DNA of 64,000 nucleotides, taken from assembly GCA_037178855.1 (NCBI GenBank), contig JASJZC010000006.1, positions 310,001 to 374,000 on the forward strand, read 5' to 3'. Below, in pieces: positions 12,803 to 23,631 of the stretch (positions are counted from its first letter, which is position 1; each line of letters starts with the position of its first letter). The stretch comes from Oscheius sp. JU75. Taxonomy: Eukaryota; Nematoda; Chromadorea; Rhabditida; Rhabditidae. Both the position numbers and the translations under genes were made by a program. The notes beneath the pieces were generated by a model. That model worked only from the letters and a program-made list of their open reading frames with translations, was not told the origin of the DNA and ran no database searches.

Positions 12803-14683
12803 ATGGGGGACTTTGCAACTGCTACCATGAGCTTTCCCTTCTTTCCGGCCTCGACAGAGTTTGGAGCTCGACCGGAAGATGGCATTGTTCCACCAAAAAC
12901 GGTATGTGGTTCTGTACTCTTTCAAAAGAGAGAGAGAGACAGAGAGACAGTGTGACAGTGAGACAGAGAGATAGAGAGACAGAAGAGAGAAACAGTTTTT
13001 CCCAGGAAGACTCATAGCTTTTTCAAAAACCTCAAAGGATCGAGAGTGAGACAGTTGACTCATCCTTACTCTCTGCCCTTTGTGAGACTGACCCGTACCG
13101 AACAGTGCCTCTCTCTCACCTTTCGACATTCTAGAATGACCCTCCTCCGCCACCTCCAGTCGTAATCTGTCCCTCGGAGGTGGACCATATCAATATTACC
13201 CTGGAGAAGAATCAGCAGTGCCAGTGCAAGGACTGCGGCAAGCTGTTCAACTCGGTCTGGTACCTAAAACAGCACGCGGTCAAGCACAGCAATGACCGAC
13301 CCTTCAAGTGCAAGTTCTGCTTCAAGGTGAGAACGGATGGTCCTGGTCGTAATCAGAGTTTAGACCTACAAGTTCCGTTCGAATCTGTATCAGCACAAGT
13401 GTCCAGACAGACAGAAGCATCTGGGACAGGGAGGGAAGACTCGACTGGAATCGGGGCATCTTCTGAAGAGTCGGATGGAGACAAGTATGAGTACAGAGGA
13501 TCTGCACAGGTGAGACAGAGAGTGACAGTGTCCGTTTCTAATTCAAAAATCTTCCAGCTACCATGCCGGAGCAGTCTCTGACAATGAGGAGAATGACATC
13601 CCGATAACATACGGTCTTCTGATCCACAAGTTCGACGAGCTTCCGAGAGAACCAGAAGCCCGACGACATACTCTCCCGATAATTGACGTCCCGATCTCGA
13701 AACCGCAGCCTCCAAACTGTATTCGGAACCAACAGCTTCCGGACCATGAGATCGAGCATTATATAACGGAGAACAAAAATAGGGTGAGTCGAGAAGAGAG
13801 ATAAAAACAAAGAGACAGAGAGACAGAGAGACAGTGACTTTATAAAACAGAGACTCTTTCAGCTCCACACCTGTCGAAAATGCCGACTTCTCTTCCCTAC
13901 AGAAGCCAGTCTGATGCGTCATTCCGCGGCTCACAATCGCGACGACATGTTCCCATACAAGTGTGGAAATTGTCGTCAAGCCTTTGAGACGAACAAGGAA
14001 CTCCAAAAGCATGCGGCAGTCCATACGGTCCAAGCTCCTTGGAAATGTGACCACTGTCAGGGAATATTCAAGTCCTCCCCAGCTCTCAGACGGCACAAAG
14101 ACCAGTGTCGATCCTGTGATCTCCCACAGGAACAGAGCGATATTCTGGTCTCTGTTCACAGTCCTCTGGATCCGTTCAGCTTCATTCCTGGGGACAATGA
14201 CCCGAACTTCTCAGAGAAGATGCCTAGTCCGGACAGTGGAGTCGAGAACTCACCACGGAGTCCCGAGCGGAATCTTTTGGATGTGGACCCTTATGAGATG
14301 TATGGCAAGAAGAGGGAGAAGGAGGATGATGAGGATAGCGGCTTCCGTTCTAGACTCAACTCAGGTGAGAGTCAGGGGTTTCGGTCAAGAAACAAGTGTC
14401 TTTCAGTCACTCAGTCGTCTCCTGGCAGTTCTGTCTTCTCTGGAGAGGGCTCCTCTCCGCACAGGAAGCATTCAGAAGAACATTCGACCACCCACTTCAC
14501 TGATGGTTTCGGTGGAACGGCCACTTTTGTCCATCAGCCGCTTTTCGGGGATTTTGAGTCCAATGAGTATCAGGACCAGCTGCTGGTGAGTCGAGAAAGA
14601 GACAGAGACAGAGACAAAAACAACCGTCTACCCAGAACTTTCAGCTCGACCAGCAGCGTCCAAGCACGATCTGGGGACATTGA
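12803..14683 (+). CDS. Five-finger C2H2/C2HC zinc-finger protein, 460 aa
   Basis: Probable nuclear DNA-binding regulator; I do not recognise the orthologue. Coding exons are 12803-12901, 13135-13326, 13364-13509, 13558-13783, 13863-14364, 14407-14585 and 14645-14683. All phases agree and the total is 1383 nt. Five fingers are visible: ZF1 at residues 64-84 (C2H2), ZF2 at 92-110 (C2HC, split by an intron after residue 97), ZF3 at 225-245, ZF4 at 255-275 and ZF5 at 283-303 (C2HC). The C-terminal half is acidic and rich in Ser and Pro (for example SPDSGVENSPRSPE). The start ATG lies 63 nt behind a 3' splice site (ctctctcag) with no visible partner, which fits a trans-splice site, though an upstream coding exon cannot be excluded. 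The 42-nt intron after 14364 is a multiple of three with no stop, so its retention would add 14 residues. Confidence 0.8.
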
Positions 14684-15159
14684 TCAACTGTCCCTCCAAA
14701 CCCATGTACACAGTTTTTTCCTTGTTGTGTTTTTGGTAAGGTAGGGTCTTGGACAGAGTAATTGACAGCTTACAGATGTTCGTAGCAGCTTTTGCAACAG
14801 CTCCTAGTTCAGTTTTGTTCCCTTCCGCCTCTCCATCTTCTTCTTTCACCACACTACCCACGACGTTCTTTCACATTTTTCTTCAAGTCTTTCAGTGCGA
14901 TCGCCAAGCCATTGCGACTTGTTGTATGTAATCTTTTATGGTGAGTGACAGTGACAGACTGTGACCTTTCTTTTCCAGCTCTCTGCTCACCCTGGATACT
15001 CTACGACGTCTATCATCTCCTGCCTGACCACTACGGTAGGCCTACCTTTTCAAAGATTCATTTTGGCGGTATGTTTGGTCGGGAAACCAGACATATGAGA
15101 CGGTAGTCATAACAATTTATACGGGGGCCGTGCGCAGCACAATCAACAGTGGCAGTGCC

Positions 15160-15201
<42 letters not shown>

Positions 15202-18200
15202 AATGGCTGTAATATTGCGGCTAAAAAGATAAGAAATCCTGCGTGGGGACCCAAGCACTAGAAACATGCACTTTACAGCCGAGATCAGGCGTCTGTCTCT
15301 CTTCCGATCAGCCCCTCTTGCTTATTTACTCATCTGCTTTGGCTAAACTGATTCTGGAACCCACGCTTGGAAGAGAGACAGAAAGACAGACAGAGAGATA
15401 GAGAGAGAGATGAGATAGACGGATAAAGAGGAAGAGAGACTGATCGATAGACAGAGAGATAGAGAGGCAGAGACAGTGGCTGCTTTCTGACTTGGCTGCG
15501 CGGTATAGTATTCCGGTCTAGGAACAATGAGTAATTATTTTATCACTGACTCTTACCTGGAAGCCGTCCCTGACTCATCCTCTCATTCTTTCCAAAGAAT
15601 CCGAACAGCTCTGGAAAACGCCTGTCCCCGTCTGTTGGTTACTTTACCAGTTTATTAGTTTTTCGCACCACCAACATCCCCACATGGCCTGGTAGTTTAA
15701 AAAGTCTACTCTTCTCTCTATCTCTGTCTCTCTCGTTGTTTTTCCTTTCTCATATCAGTCACTGCCTCAGTATCAGTTAAAAACAATTGGGAAATGGGCG
15801 TGAAATCGCGAGTTCCACGTGTTCATGGCTTTCGGTAGCATTGAAACTATTGTGTGCGTGCTGGTCTCGTGAGGGACAGCAGAACAATGATGTCATTTCT
15901 CTGTCTCTCTGCCTCTCTGTATCCCCCTATTCAAGCCCTGATTCTCTCACCCAGTTTCCTCAAAGAGACAGCCGCTTTTTGGTTTTCCGCAGCCGTTTTT
16001 GAAGCCTCGGCGCATTCCTCGCTCCCCACTCTCTTTCCCTTTCTCCTCTCGTGCAAACAGGGCCCTCTTGCCCTCTCCAGCCAGCCGTTTCTCCTTTACC
16101 GGAAGCCTCTTTCACTCAGAAATGACGTCAAACTGTTTTGTTTAGTGGTAGGGCTGCTTTTTCGGAGGGTGACCTCCGAAAAAGCACAAAACATTGGCGC
16201 AAACAGGGCGGTGACAGTTCCAGACAACCTGTATTTTAGTGAAAAGCCCTCTGTCTCTCTATAGAGCCAGACCCAGTTCGTGACTCTCATTATCCAGTGT
16301 TGAGCCATCATGATGTAGTTCTCTAGTTTGTCTCCCCCGGTTCTGGTAATAGTGTGTGACTCGTCCCTAAACTTCTCCTCCTTATCGTCATAGTCTATTG
16401 AACCGAACCGTCCTCTGAACTGAACCCCGTTTCTCTATTAAACATAGCTCGTACTCATACTCTGTTCCCGTGAAATTTGCCAGACTCTTACTCATATAGT
16501 CTCTTGGCCCACAAAGCTTTTGTGTTCTTAACACCCGTAGTGACTCTTCCTTTGTAACCGTCTCCCTCTTTCTCAATGTCCAGAGGTTACGAGAAAAAAG
16601 AGAGGGAATGAAGAAATTGAAGAAGGGTCTCGTCCCTTCTCGAATGTCTGAATCGCTTTTTCTTCTTTTTTTTTCTCTCTCTCTCTCTCTCTGTCGTGCA
16701 TTGTATCAGCTGTGTGCTGCGGGCGCGTGAGCCACCTCACGAACAGCGCAGTCGCTCTTTCTCCCCATTCCTCCCACACCTATACACATTCCTGTAAGCT
16801 CTGTCCCTCTGTCACCTTCTGATTCCAGGAAACCTCGTCAGCCTCCCTTTGTTCAGTGATCAACAAGGCGCGTTCTGAAAACAATTGGAAAATATTTGCC
16901 AGTACCTTTATGGATCGGTTTCTGGTCACAAACCATACACCACACACTCGCAGCCCTTTTTCGCACATTCCTCTCCCCAGTTTAAGCCCCTCTCTCCTAT
17001 CGATTTGATCACATTTCACCGGGAACAGGCAGTCTTACTGTCTCTGTCTCTCCCTTCTAGATCAAGCAATTAGCTTTCGTGACCTAGCCCCTTCGGGAAA
17101 AAGTTTACGCGAGTCGTAACATCGCGCCGTTTTCGCCCTTTTTGAAACATTTCTCCAACCGTAAAGCTCCTGAGTAAAAAGTGGACAGTTTCAGTCCCCC
17201 TGTCCTCTTCTGACCGAGTTTGTCTACCGTAGTCCCCTTGGCACGAGAGCTCTTTTTTTCTGGCAAAGACCAATCAGGCTTTTCGCATTCTAGACTGGGA
17301 AAATCACATTTTTTTATAGAGGTTTCGGTCCCAGTAACATCCCTCTGAATCCAGCCCTATTGACCTACGATCAGTGCTCAAACAGCCAGTCCAACCTCTC
17401 TCTCTGCCTCGGTTTTTTGTGTCGCAATCAGTTGTGTAAACTCTTGTGCCTCTGCTGACATGCTGAATACAGCCCGAACCCACAGCAACAGGATCTCTGG
17501 AACTATCCCCATCCAGAATTCATTCTCATTAGGCCTAACCAATGTGGCACTGCCTCTCTCCGAACTCGAGTGATTCATACTGTTTCAAAAACTTTCCAAT
17601 AGTTCCCTCAGTCCCTGAACTGTTACCAATAGACTACTGTCAGTCTCTACGACTCTTATAGGATTGCTCATGTCTTGTACTCTCTCCTAGTCTAACATTC
17701 TTCAACCAATAGTTTAGTGCCATGTCTCTTGACTCTAGTCTACCAACTGTCTCTGAATGCTGCTTAGTTGGCCCAGTTTGTTCCAGCTTTGACTATCCCA
17801 TCTAGTCTGACCTACCATGATGTGTCTATCCTGTCTCTCGGAATCTGGACTCCAAACTACCTATCCAAACCATCGTCGTCTCTCTGACTCTCTCACGGTA
17901 CTTTTCTGTTAACTGAATAACTTTGGTCTCCTTTTTCTGCATCTACTTCTCCGAAATCTATGCGTGTCGTGTGTAATTGCTATGCGTGTGTATGTGTGTC
18001 TCTTTCTCGCTCTCTCACACATAGAGAGACCCGCAAAGTGTGTGTAAAGCGACCAGGGCGCGCAATTTGTAACCGAGAATGGAGATGTCACGGCCGGTTT
18101 GATAGCACCAGTCAACAGGGTCCTGTTTGTCGGGGTTCAAAGGAGCACTTTGTCTTCTGTCTCTCTGTCTTTCTGAAGTACTGATCTGAAGCAATCTCTA

Positions 18201-21200
18201 TCAGACTGTTAGCCCGATGAAGTGTCCTGTCTCTTGTCAGATTGTCTGATTGGCATCTGTCCATTATAGAGTCCTGATAGCAAGAACTGTTCCTGTTCTT
18301 TTCGTCAATGGTCTCTCTGTATCTGTCTCTGAACTTGGCTCTTGTGTTTTTACTCGACTCTCTTCAGACTGTTCCAGGCTTTTCTTTGGGAAAGGGACAA
18401 TAGGGCAGAACTAGAGGAATCGGAAGAGTAAGAGACATACTTACAAGTCTGTACTGTCCAAAACTGTCTCTAGTCTCTCTTACTCTTTTGGATCTACTGA
18501 CTCTTTCATGATCTCTCACTGCTACAAGGATAGTCTCCGTCTATTCCCAAACACAGTCTCTCGGTACACTTCCTGCACTGTCCTATACTCTCAGACAGTT
18601 AGCATCCAGACTCGACTCCATGTTTTTGTCCACTTATCCAACTGACCTAGAGGCTTTTCGATGGATTCATTATAATCGTTGCTTTGGGGCTGAGATGCTA
18701 TCGGGGTCGACCAGCCGAAGGGGTCACTGTTCGGAAGGGGTCAGTCCGCTTTTCACTACTTGCCTCTTGTCCAGCAATCCTTTTCTCTCTTCGTGTCCTG
18801 GAGAGAGATAGTCTTTCCAATTTCTATTGACAATGGCCTCCAGTCCTCTGATAAGATACAGCAGCCACCCGGATGACTTCAGTCCCGTCACTCTTACCTA
18901 CTCTGTCTCTCTGTCTCTCTTTCCATAATCGGGTTAACATTTAAGCTCAACTGGCAGACTTTGTCCATTTCAAGCCAAAATCTTCGTTTTCACAGCTATC
19001 CGCATTACTATTTCTTTTTCAGATGTGAGAGGTCTCATTCCTTGTACATCTTCACCTCCCGTCCCCTTGGTCAAGCCCAGCCCGTCGTTGTTTAGAGACC
19101 TTCTCTTCTAATTATGGTAAGCCCGTAATGACACGGTTCTCTAAAGTTTTCTTTTCAGATATCTTTCGCACATCCAATTCTGAGCAGAAGGGACTAGTTC
19201 TAATTTAAAGTGAGTCGATATCACTTTTTCTAGATCCAGTTTAAAGTTGTGTGACATTCTGACAGACTTTGTGGGTTGATCGCAATGCTCGAGGATCACG
19301 TTTTAGAGAGACAGAGACAGTCATCAACATCCCCTTTTCAGGTCGCAGTGGCTCGCGATCGTATCCGCTCCGGATACCTCATTGTCGAGTCTTTCACAGT
19401 CAATCAACCCTGCACGTTCTTTCCTCTAGTGGCCTTCCATCGTCCTCTAAACTTCTCTTCAACGTCTTTCTCTCTCTCCAACGGGCCGGGCAGCCAAAAT
19501 CTCTACACAGTCCCCAGGCCGTCAGAAACCTTCTTATGATCTCCGCCGAGTCCAAAAACAATTTTTGGCTTGCATTCCATGGATATTTCTGACGGCCTCT
19601 GTGACTCTCGGCCCCCCACAATCCAGTCAAGGTCTAGATTTTTCAGCACTCTCTCACTCTCCTTCTTAAAATATCATAGTCTTGATCTTTCCCGCGCTTT
19701 TCTCAGTTTCCCCCAGTTTAATCAAAGTACAGTAGTCGTTCTGTGATTTGTCGTAGTCGTACCTTCAAAAACCCCGGATTCATGCAACCCTTGTGATTTC
19801 CCCTACTCTAAAATACGCCCTTTCGTCTCGGTTGGCATCGTAAAAGATGTCTAGTCTCTCTCTATCTCTCTTCTAAAGCAATTTCTACCCGCTCTCTCAG
19901 CCAACATGACATCGCAACCTGAGGTCTCTCTATGTGCCGCCCATCTCAGCCAACCAAAAAACCATCTCTTCCCCTCTCTCTTTCTCTACCCGTAGACTTC
20001 TAATAATATATATTTATACATACCAATAGATATTGACAGATTATATGTAGTGTATGTGCGCGTGCCATCTCTATTAGTCGCTCCCTCCCTGTCCCCCAAA
20101 CTGAATACATGTACTCTCTTCGTCTCTCAATCTACATTGGAATAAATACTATCGGGAAGGAGTTGTTCTGGAAGGGAATGACAAAGAGCTAGAAGGTCAG
20201 ATTCATTCAAAGTTTAGCTGTCTCTTTCATCTTTTCCACCAGTACGTAACCTTCTTGAATGATACTCAAAATCGCCTGACTCTCTTGATCAAAAACAGTT
20301 GCTGTCAGCTTGCATCGATCCATCCCTATCGTCTCGCAGTGAACCTGGTACAGGAACCACTCAATAGACTGAAAAACGTATTGAAAGATCTGTATGTCTC
20401 ACCCGTATCGTCTCGTTTTTCCTATGAAATCGAACAGCGTGACTTAGACTTGCTCCAAGCTTGACGGAGAACCCATACTGATTGTAAATGTCCTGTACTA
20501 AAATTCCCAGACTGGTGAAAAGTTCAAACCTCAGCGATTTGGAGGATCATGAAGTCGGAGAGAAGAAGAGCCACCTGAAATCCAGAGGTATCAGGAACGA
20601 GATCTGGAAACAGATCCGCTTAGAACTTGACCACAATTTCGAAACCTCGACAATCTGGTTGGATTCTACACCACCAAAGATTTCTTGACCGACTGTTTTT
20701 ACTCTTCGGATGTCTCCCCCACTCGACTACTCTGACTTCCCAGATCAGTTCTCTGACAAGTTCGAGTGGCTGAGGAAAGCTCTGAACAACTTTATAAGAG
20801 ACAGACAAAACTTACGATCTGAGTACAGACATCATCCAGACTGGGGATAGTTAAGGGAGAGGGGATGTCAGTTAAATAGACAGGTGGAAACTGCTCACTG
20901 ACTCTCACATGACATAAGCCAATACATTTTCCTTTTTGACTGACTCTGATCCGATACAAAGAGTCTAGAATTTGTATGTGGTAGTCGAGAGGGAGAGAGC
21001 CAGAACCTGAAGAGAGATGTTAGAAAAGGCTGCCGAAACCCTCTTCCCATGGCTTCGGAGCGAAAGAGTGAAAAACCGAGACAGAGACTCACCAGCTGCC
21101 ACAAACCTATGATGGAGACTAGAAATCCTTAGAGTCTTTCCCAAAAACTCCTGAAGAGCTCCGCTAATTTGAGAGACCACCTGTCCACCGAACAGAATTC

Positions 21201-21487
21201 CATTGTTCAGATTTCCACAAATATGAGGTGGATAGGTTCTATAAAAAAAAACTGACACTGTCCAAAAATAAGGGAAAACCTATAAGTGTCCTGAGCGACC
21301 CTTTCAAACCTAAAAATGGATGCCAGCAACTCTTGGCGGACTCTCATAGTGTCCGGTCAATGTTTTACGGGTACGGACGGGGCAGCAGGGCTTGTTCTCG
21401 CTGATAAGAACCAGGGGTGGACACCTTGACTTTCTGTACGAGGCCCGTAACAGTTACCAAAACCCAGATTCATTGAAACAGGATCGT
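14684..21487. other. Long gene-poor stretch
   Basis: I see no supportable gene. It contains TCTCTGTC-type pyrimidine patches, a pure CT dinucleotide run near 15175-15200, a purine tract near 15370-15475 and a 13-bp-stem hairpin at 16156-16185. A zone from about 17580 to 18840 is made of repeated short words (gtctctgactc, actctctcttgac). AT-rich sequence lies near 20000-20060. Short open frames near 20.25-20.69 kb show no domain or splice support. Confidence 0.55.
16156..16185. repeat. Perfect inverted repeat, 13-bp stem
   Basis: The arms gctttttcggagg (16156-16168) and cctccgaaaaagc (16173-16185) flank a 4-nt loop. In form it resembles an intrinsic hairpin, but the host is a eukaryote and no gene ends nearby. 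Confidence 0.75.
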
Positions 21488-22646
21488 TTAATCGACAAAA
21501 ATCTTGAAGATGATAAGAGCGGTGCTGGTGCAGACTGTATGGAAGACGAACTGCATATAGTGTATGAGACATTAGAACAGTCACTTACCGACTGGAAGCT
21601 GACGAGAATGAAGTAGACCCAGCTTTGAGTATAGACCAATTCCAGGACGAGATCTGAACTAGAGTTGGGGGCAGTGATAGAAGACAAACCGATGCCAAGA
21701 GATTGAGCGACGAAGGCGTGGTAGGCGTCTCGGTCATTCATGGTTTCGGGAAAGGCAACGACGATAAGGAACATGAGAATGCTGAGGAAGATCTAAAATA
21801 AGAGACAGAGACATTTACTGTCTTCCAACGTACCAGTGCGCCGGCAAGTCCACAAGCCAGAATGAGAATCAAGAAGTCATATTGGACACTTTCGCGAATT
21901 GACGGAAGCCATGGGGAGAGAGTTTCGACAGCCTTATCCTTCTCTTGCTGAAACTGAAAATGAAGAGTCAACTCAAAACTGACCATAGCTCTGTGAATAT
22001 GACCGTATCTATTCATATAGTTTTTGACGGATTCCATTTTGAGTTCATGGATTCTGTCAAAATTGTCTGCGTAAGCGTTGTGGGGAAGCTGCCAGTTGAT
22101 TGGGATGATATCTTCTTCTTCCTCATCCACTTCTGGAAACGACGCACTCTGTCTCTCTACCTCTCTGACTCTCTATCTCTCTATCTCTGTTTATATGCTT
22201 TCTTAATCACCACCTTCTCTACAACCCATGACGTAGACGATCACAAAGGTAGTCAAGGAAGAGAAGGAGACCAGGTAGAAGACCAGAACTCCCAGACCTC
22301 CCGTCTTGTTGTACTTGGCCCCTCCAAGGAACAGATTCGCCGTCAGGTAGGCATTAGAGTCATAGCCGACCAGATGAGGACGAGTCCGATTGATCAGTAC
22401 CTTCTCGTAGTCAATCATAAGCCAGTAGATGGCATCGTAGTCTGTGGCATTGAAGATCCCGTTGTTCACTTCCTGGGCAAACTCGGCTGACAGTTTTGTA
22501 GCCGTTGTGTTGAAGTCATCCTGCTCGATGACTTGGAACTGCAGGGTGAAGTATCCGGTGACGAAGAGAGCGAACAGGGGGGCACAGAAAGTGAAAATGA
22601 AGAGCCATTTTGGAGAGTCTTCTTGGTAGTAGGTATCCGAACCCAT
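21488..22646 (-). CDS. Multi-pass membrane glycoprotein of unknown family, 328 aa
   Basis: Coding exons, in transcript order on the minus strand: 22646-22226, 22132-21834, 21792-21589 and 21550-21488. Phases agree and total 987 nt. The protein has a first membrane segment at about residues 14-34. A lumenal or extracellular domain of about 80 residues follows, with N-glycosylation sequons at N46, N66, N86 and N113. A second membrane segment lies at about 117-140, then an acidic EVDEEEED linker and a Tyr/His-rich region. A long hydrophobic stretch at 225-256 and a last one at about 298-326 run almost to the C-terminus. I do not recognise the family. The start was chosen as the ATG (MGSDTYYQED) just before the first membrane segment. 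The frame stays open upstream without an ATG, and a 'gtatctag' acceptor about 40 nt upstream could be a trans-splice site. The last exon is short, but its 38-nt intron is typical here. Confidence 0.7.
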
Positions 22647-22845
22647 CGGGGAGAGTGAATGGAGGGGAGATAAAGGACATGTGCCTAGATACCCGAGGTT
22701 GATGGGAGGTGGATTGCATAGAGACGAGACAGGTTCCAATCATAGTCGTGAAGTACTAGTGGACGAGGATCAGGGTGAGAGACACCAATGGTAGCCAACT
22801 GTCCGACTCGGAATCGGAATCGCCTTTGAGATAACAGACACTGAA

Positions 22846-22851
22846 TTTATT
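22846..22851 (-). terminator. Poly(A) signal AATAAA for the peptide precursor
   Basis: AATAAA on the minus strand, about 130 nt past the stop codon of the 22.98 kb peptide gene and before the start of the next minus-strand gene. Its position suits 3'-end formation. Confidence 0.5.
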
Positions 22852-22978
22852 CAAAACTAGCGATGTACTAACAAGTATAACAACTTCATTCTTGTTCTAC
22901 CAAGCCGGATGATCATGAAATGAGAGTCAGTACAAAATAGAAGAGAAGTGGAGAAAGAAGAGAAGTTGATAGGGAGGT

Positions 22979-23631
22979 CTACTGGTTCTCGACTGCCTCC
23001 AGTTGTGACCTTCTGCCCCTGGAGGGGAAGTAACCGTACTTGGAACTGAAAGATTGGTTATGAGAAAGTCCAGTTACTGTTACTCTTACCTTTTGAACTC
23101 TCCGCGCTTTCCTCGGGCAGCATGAAACTGGAAGGGACCGGCTCGTTTGTAAAGTCCAAAAGGCACTTGGTCTTCTGTTGCGTCGACAACGTCGTAGAAC
23201 ATCTAAAAGGCAAGAGTGTACAGGATGGAATGACTGCATTTTCATCTCCCGGCCTCTCTTGAACAGCAGTTTACTGGGAAATGCCAATGAGATAATGAGA
23301 CTTGAATAGGTCATTATTTAGTGCAAAATAATTTTTCCGTTTTTCCGAGCCTTATCATAATCCTGTGATGGTGTCCCCTGAGCAATACGACCTCTGCAAT
23401 AACAGCAAAATGTACGTTCATCCTTGGAGATTATGCTATGATAGAGCTTGGTGCAAAAAGAGAAGTCATAATATTCTACGTCTTCGCTGCCTTATGATTT
23501 GTGTGGTCTAGTCTTCTCTATGTCTCTCTGTCACTCTCTGAACTCACCCCGTTGTTATTCTGAAACTGTGAGCTGACCAGGAGGGTCAAGGAGAACAGAA
23601 GCACTGTGACCAAGAGACGGGAAGAGCACAT
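22979..23631 (-). CDS. Putative neuropeptide-like precursor, 87 aa
   Basis: Small secretory-pathway precursor. Exons on the minus strand are 23631-23548, 23202-23090 and 23045-22979 (264 nt, phases consistent). Residues 1-21 form a clear signal peptide (MCSSRLLVTVLLFSLTLLVSS). After a spacer come dibasic processing sites: KR at 47-48, then AGPFQFHAAR followed by G59 and KR 60-61. A second candidate (residues 62-75, ending YGYFPSR) is followed by G76 and RR 77-78. Gly before a dibasic pair predicts C-terminal amidation, so two Arg-amide peptides are expected. A short acidic tail (79-87) ends the protein. The ATG lies 11 nt behind a TTCCAG acceptor, consistent with trans-splicing. I do not recognise a known family from these cores. 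The architecture is strong, but the identity as a neuropeptide is inferred. Confidence 0.72.

Noticed and set aside
17580-17587. CTGTTTCA, the core of the nematode piRNA upstream motif
   Set aside because: I noticed it only once, and an 8-mer is expected by chance in 64 kb; no cluster is evident.
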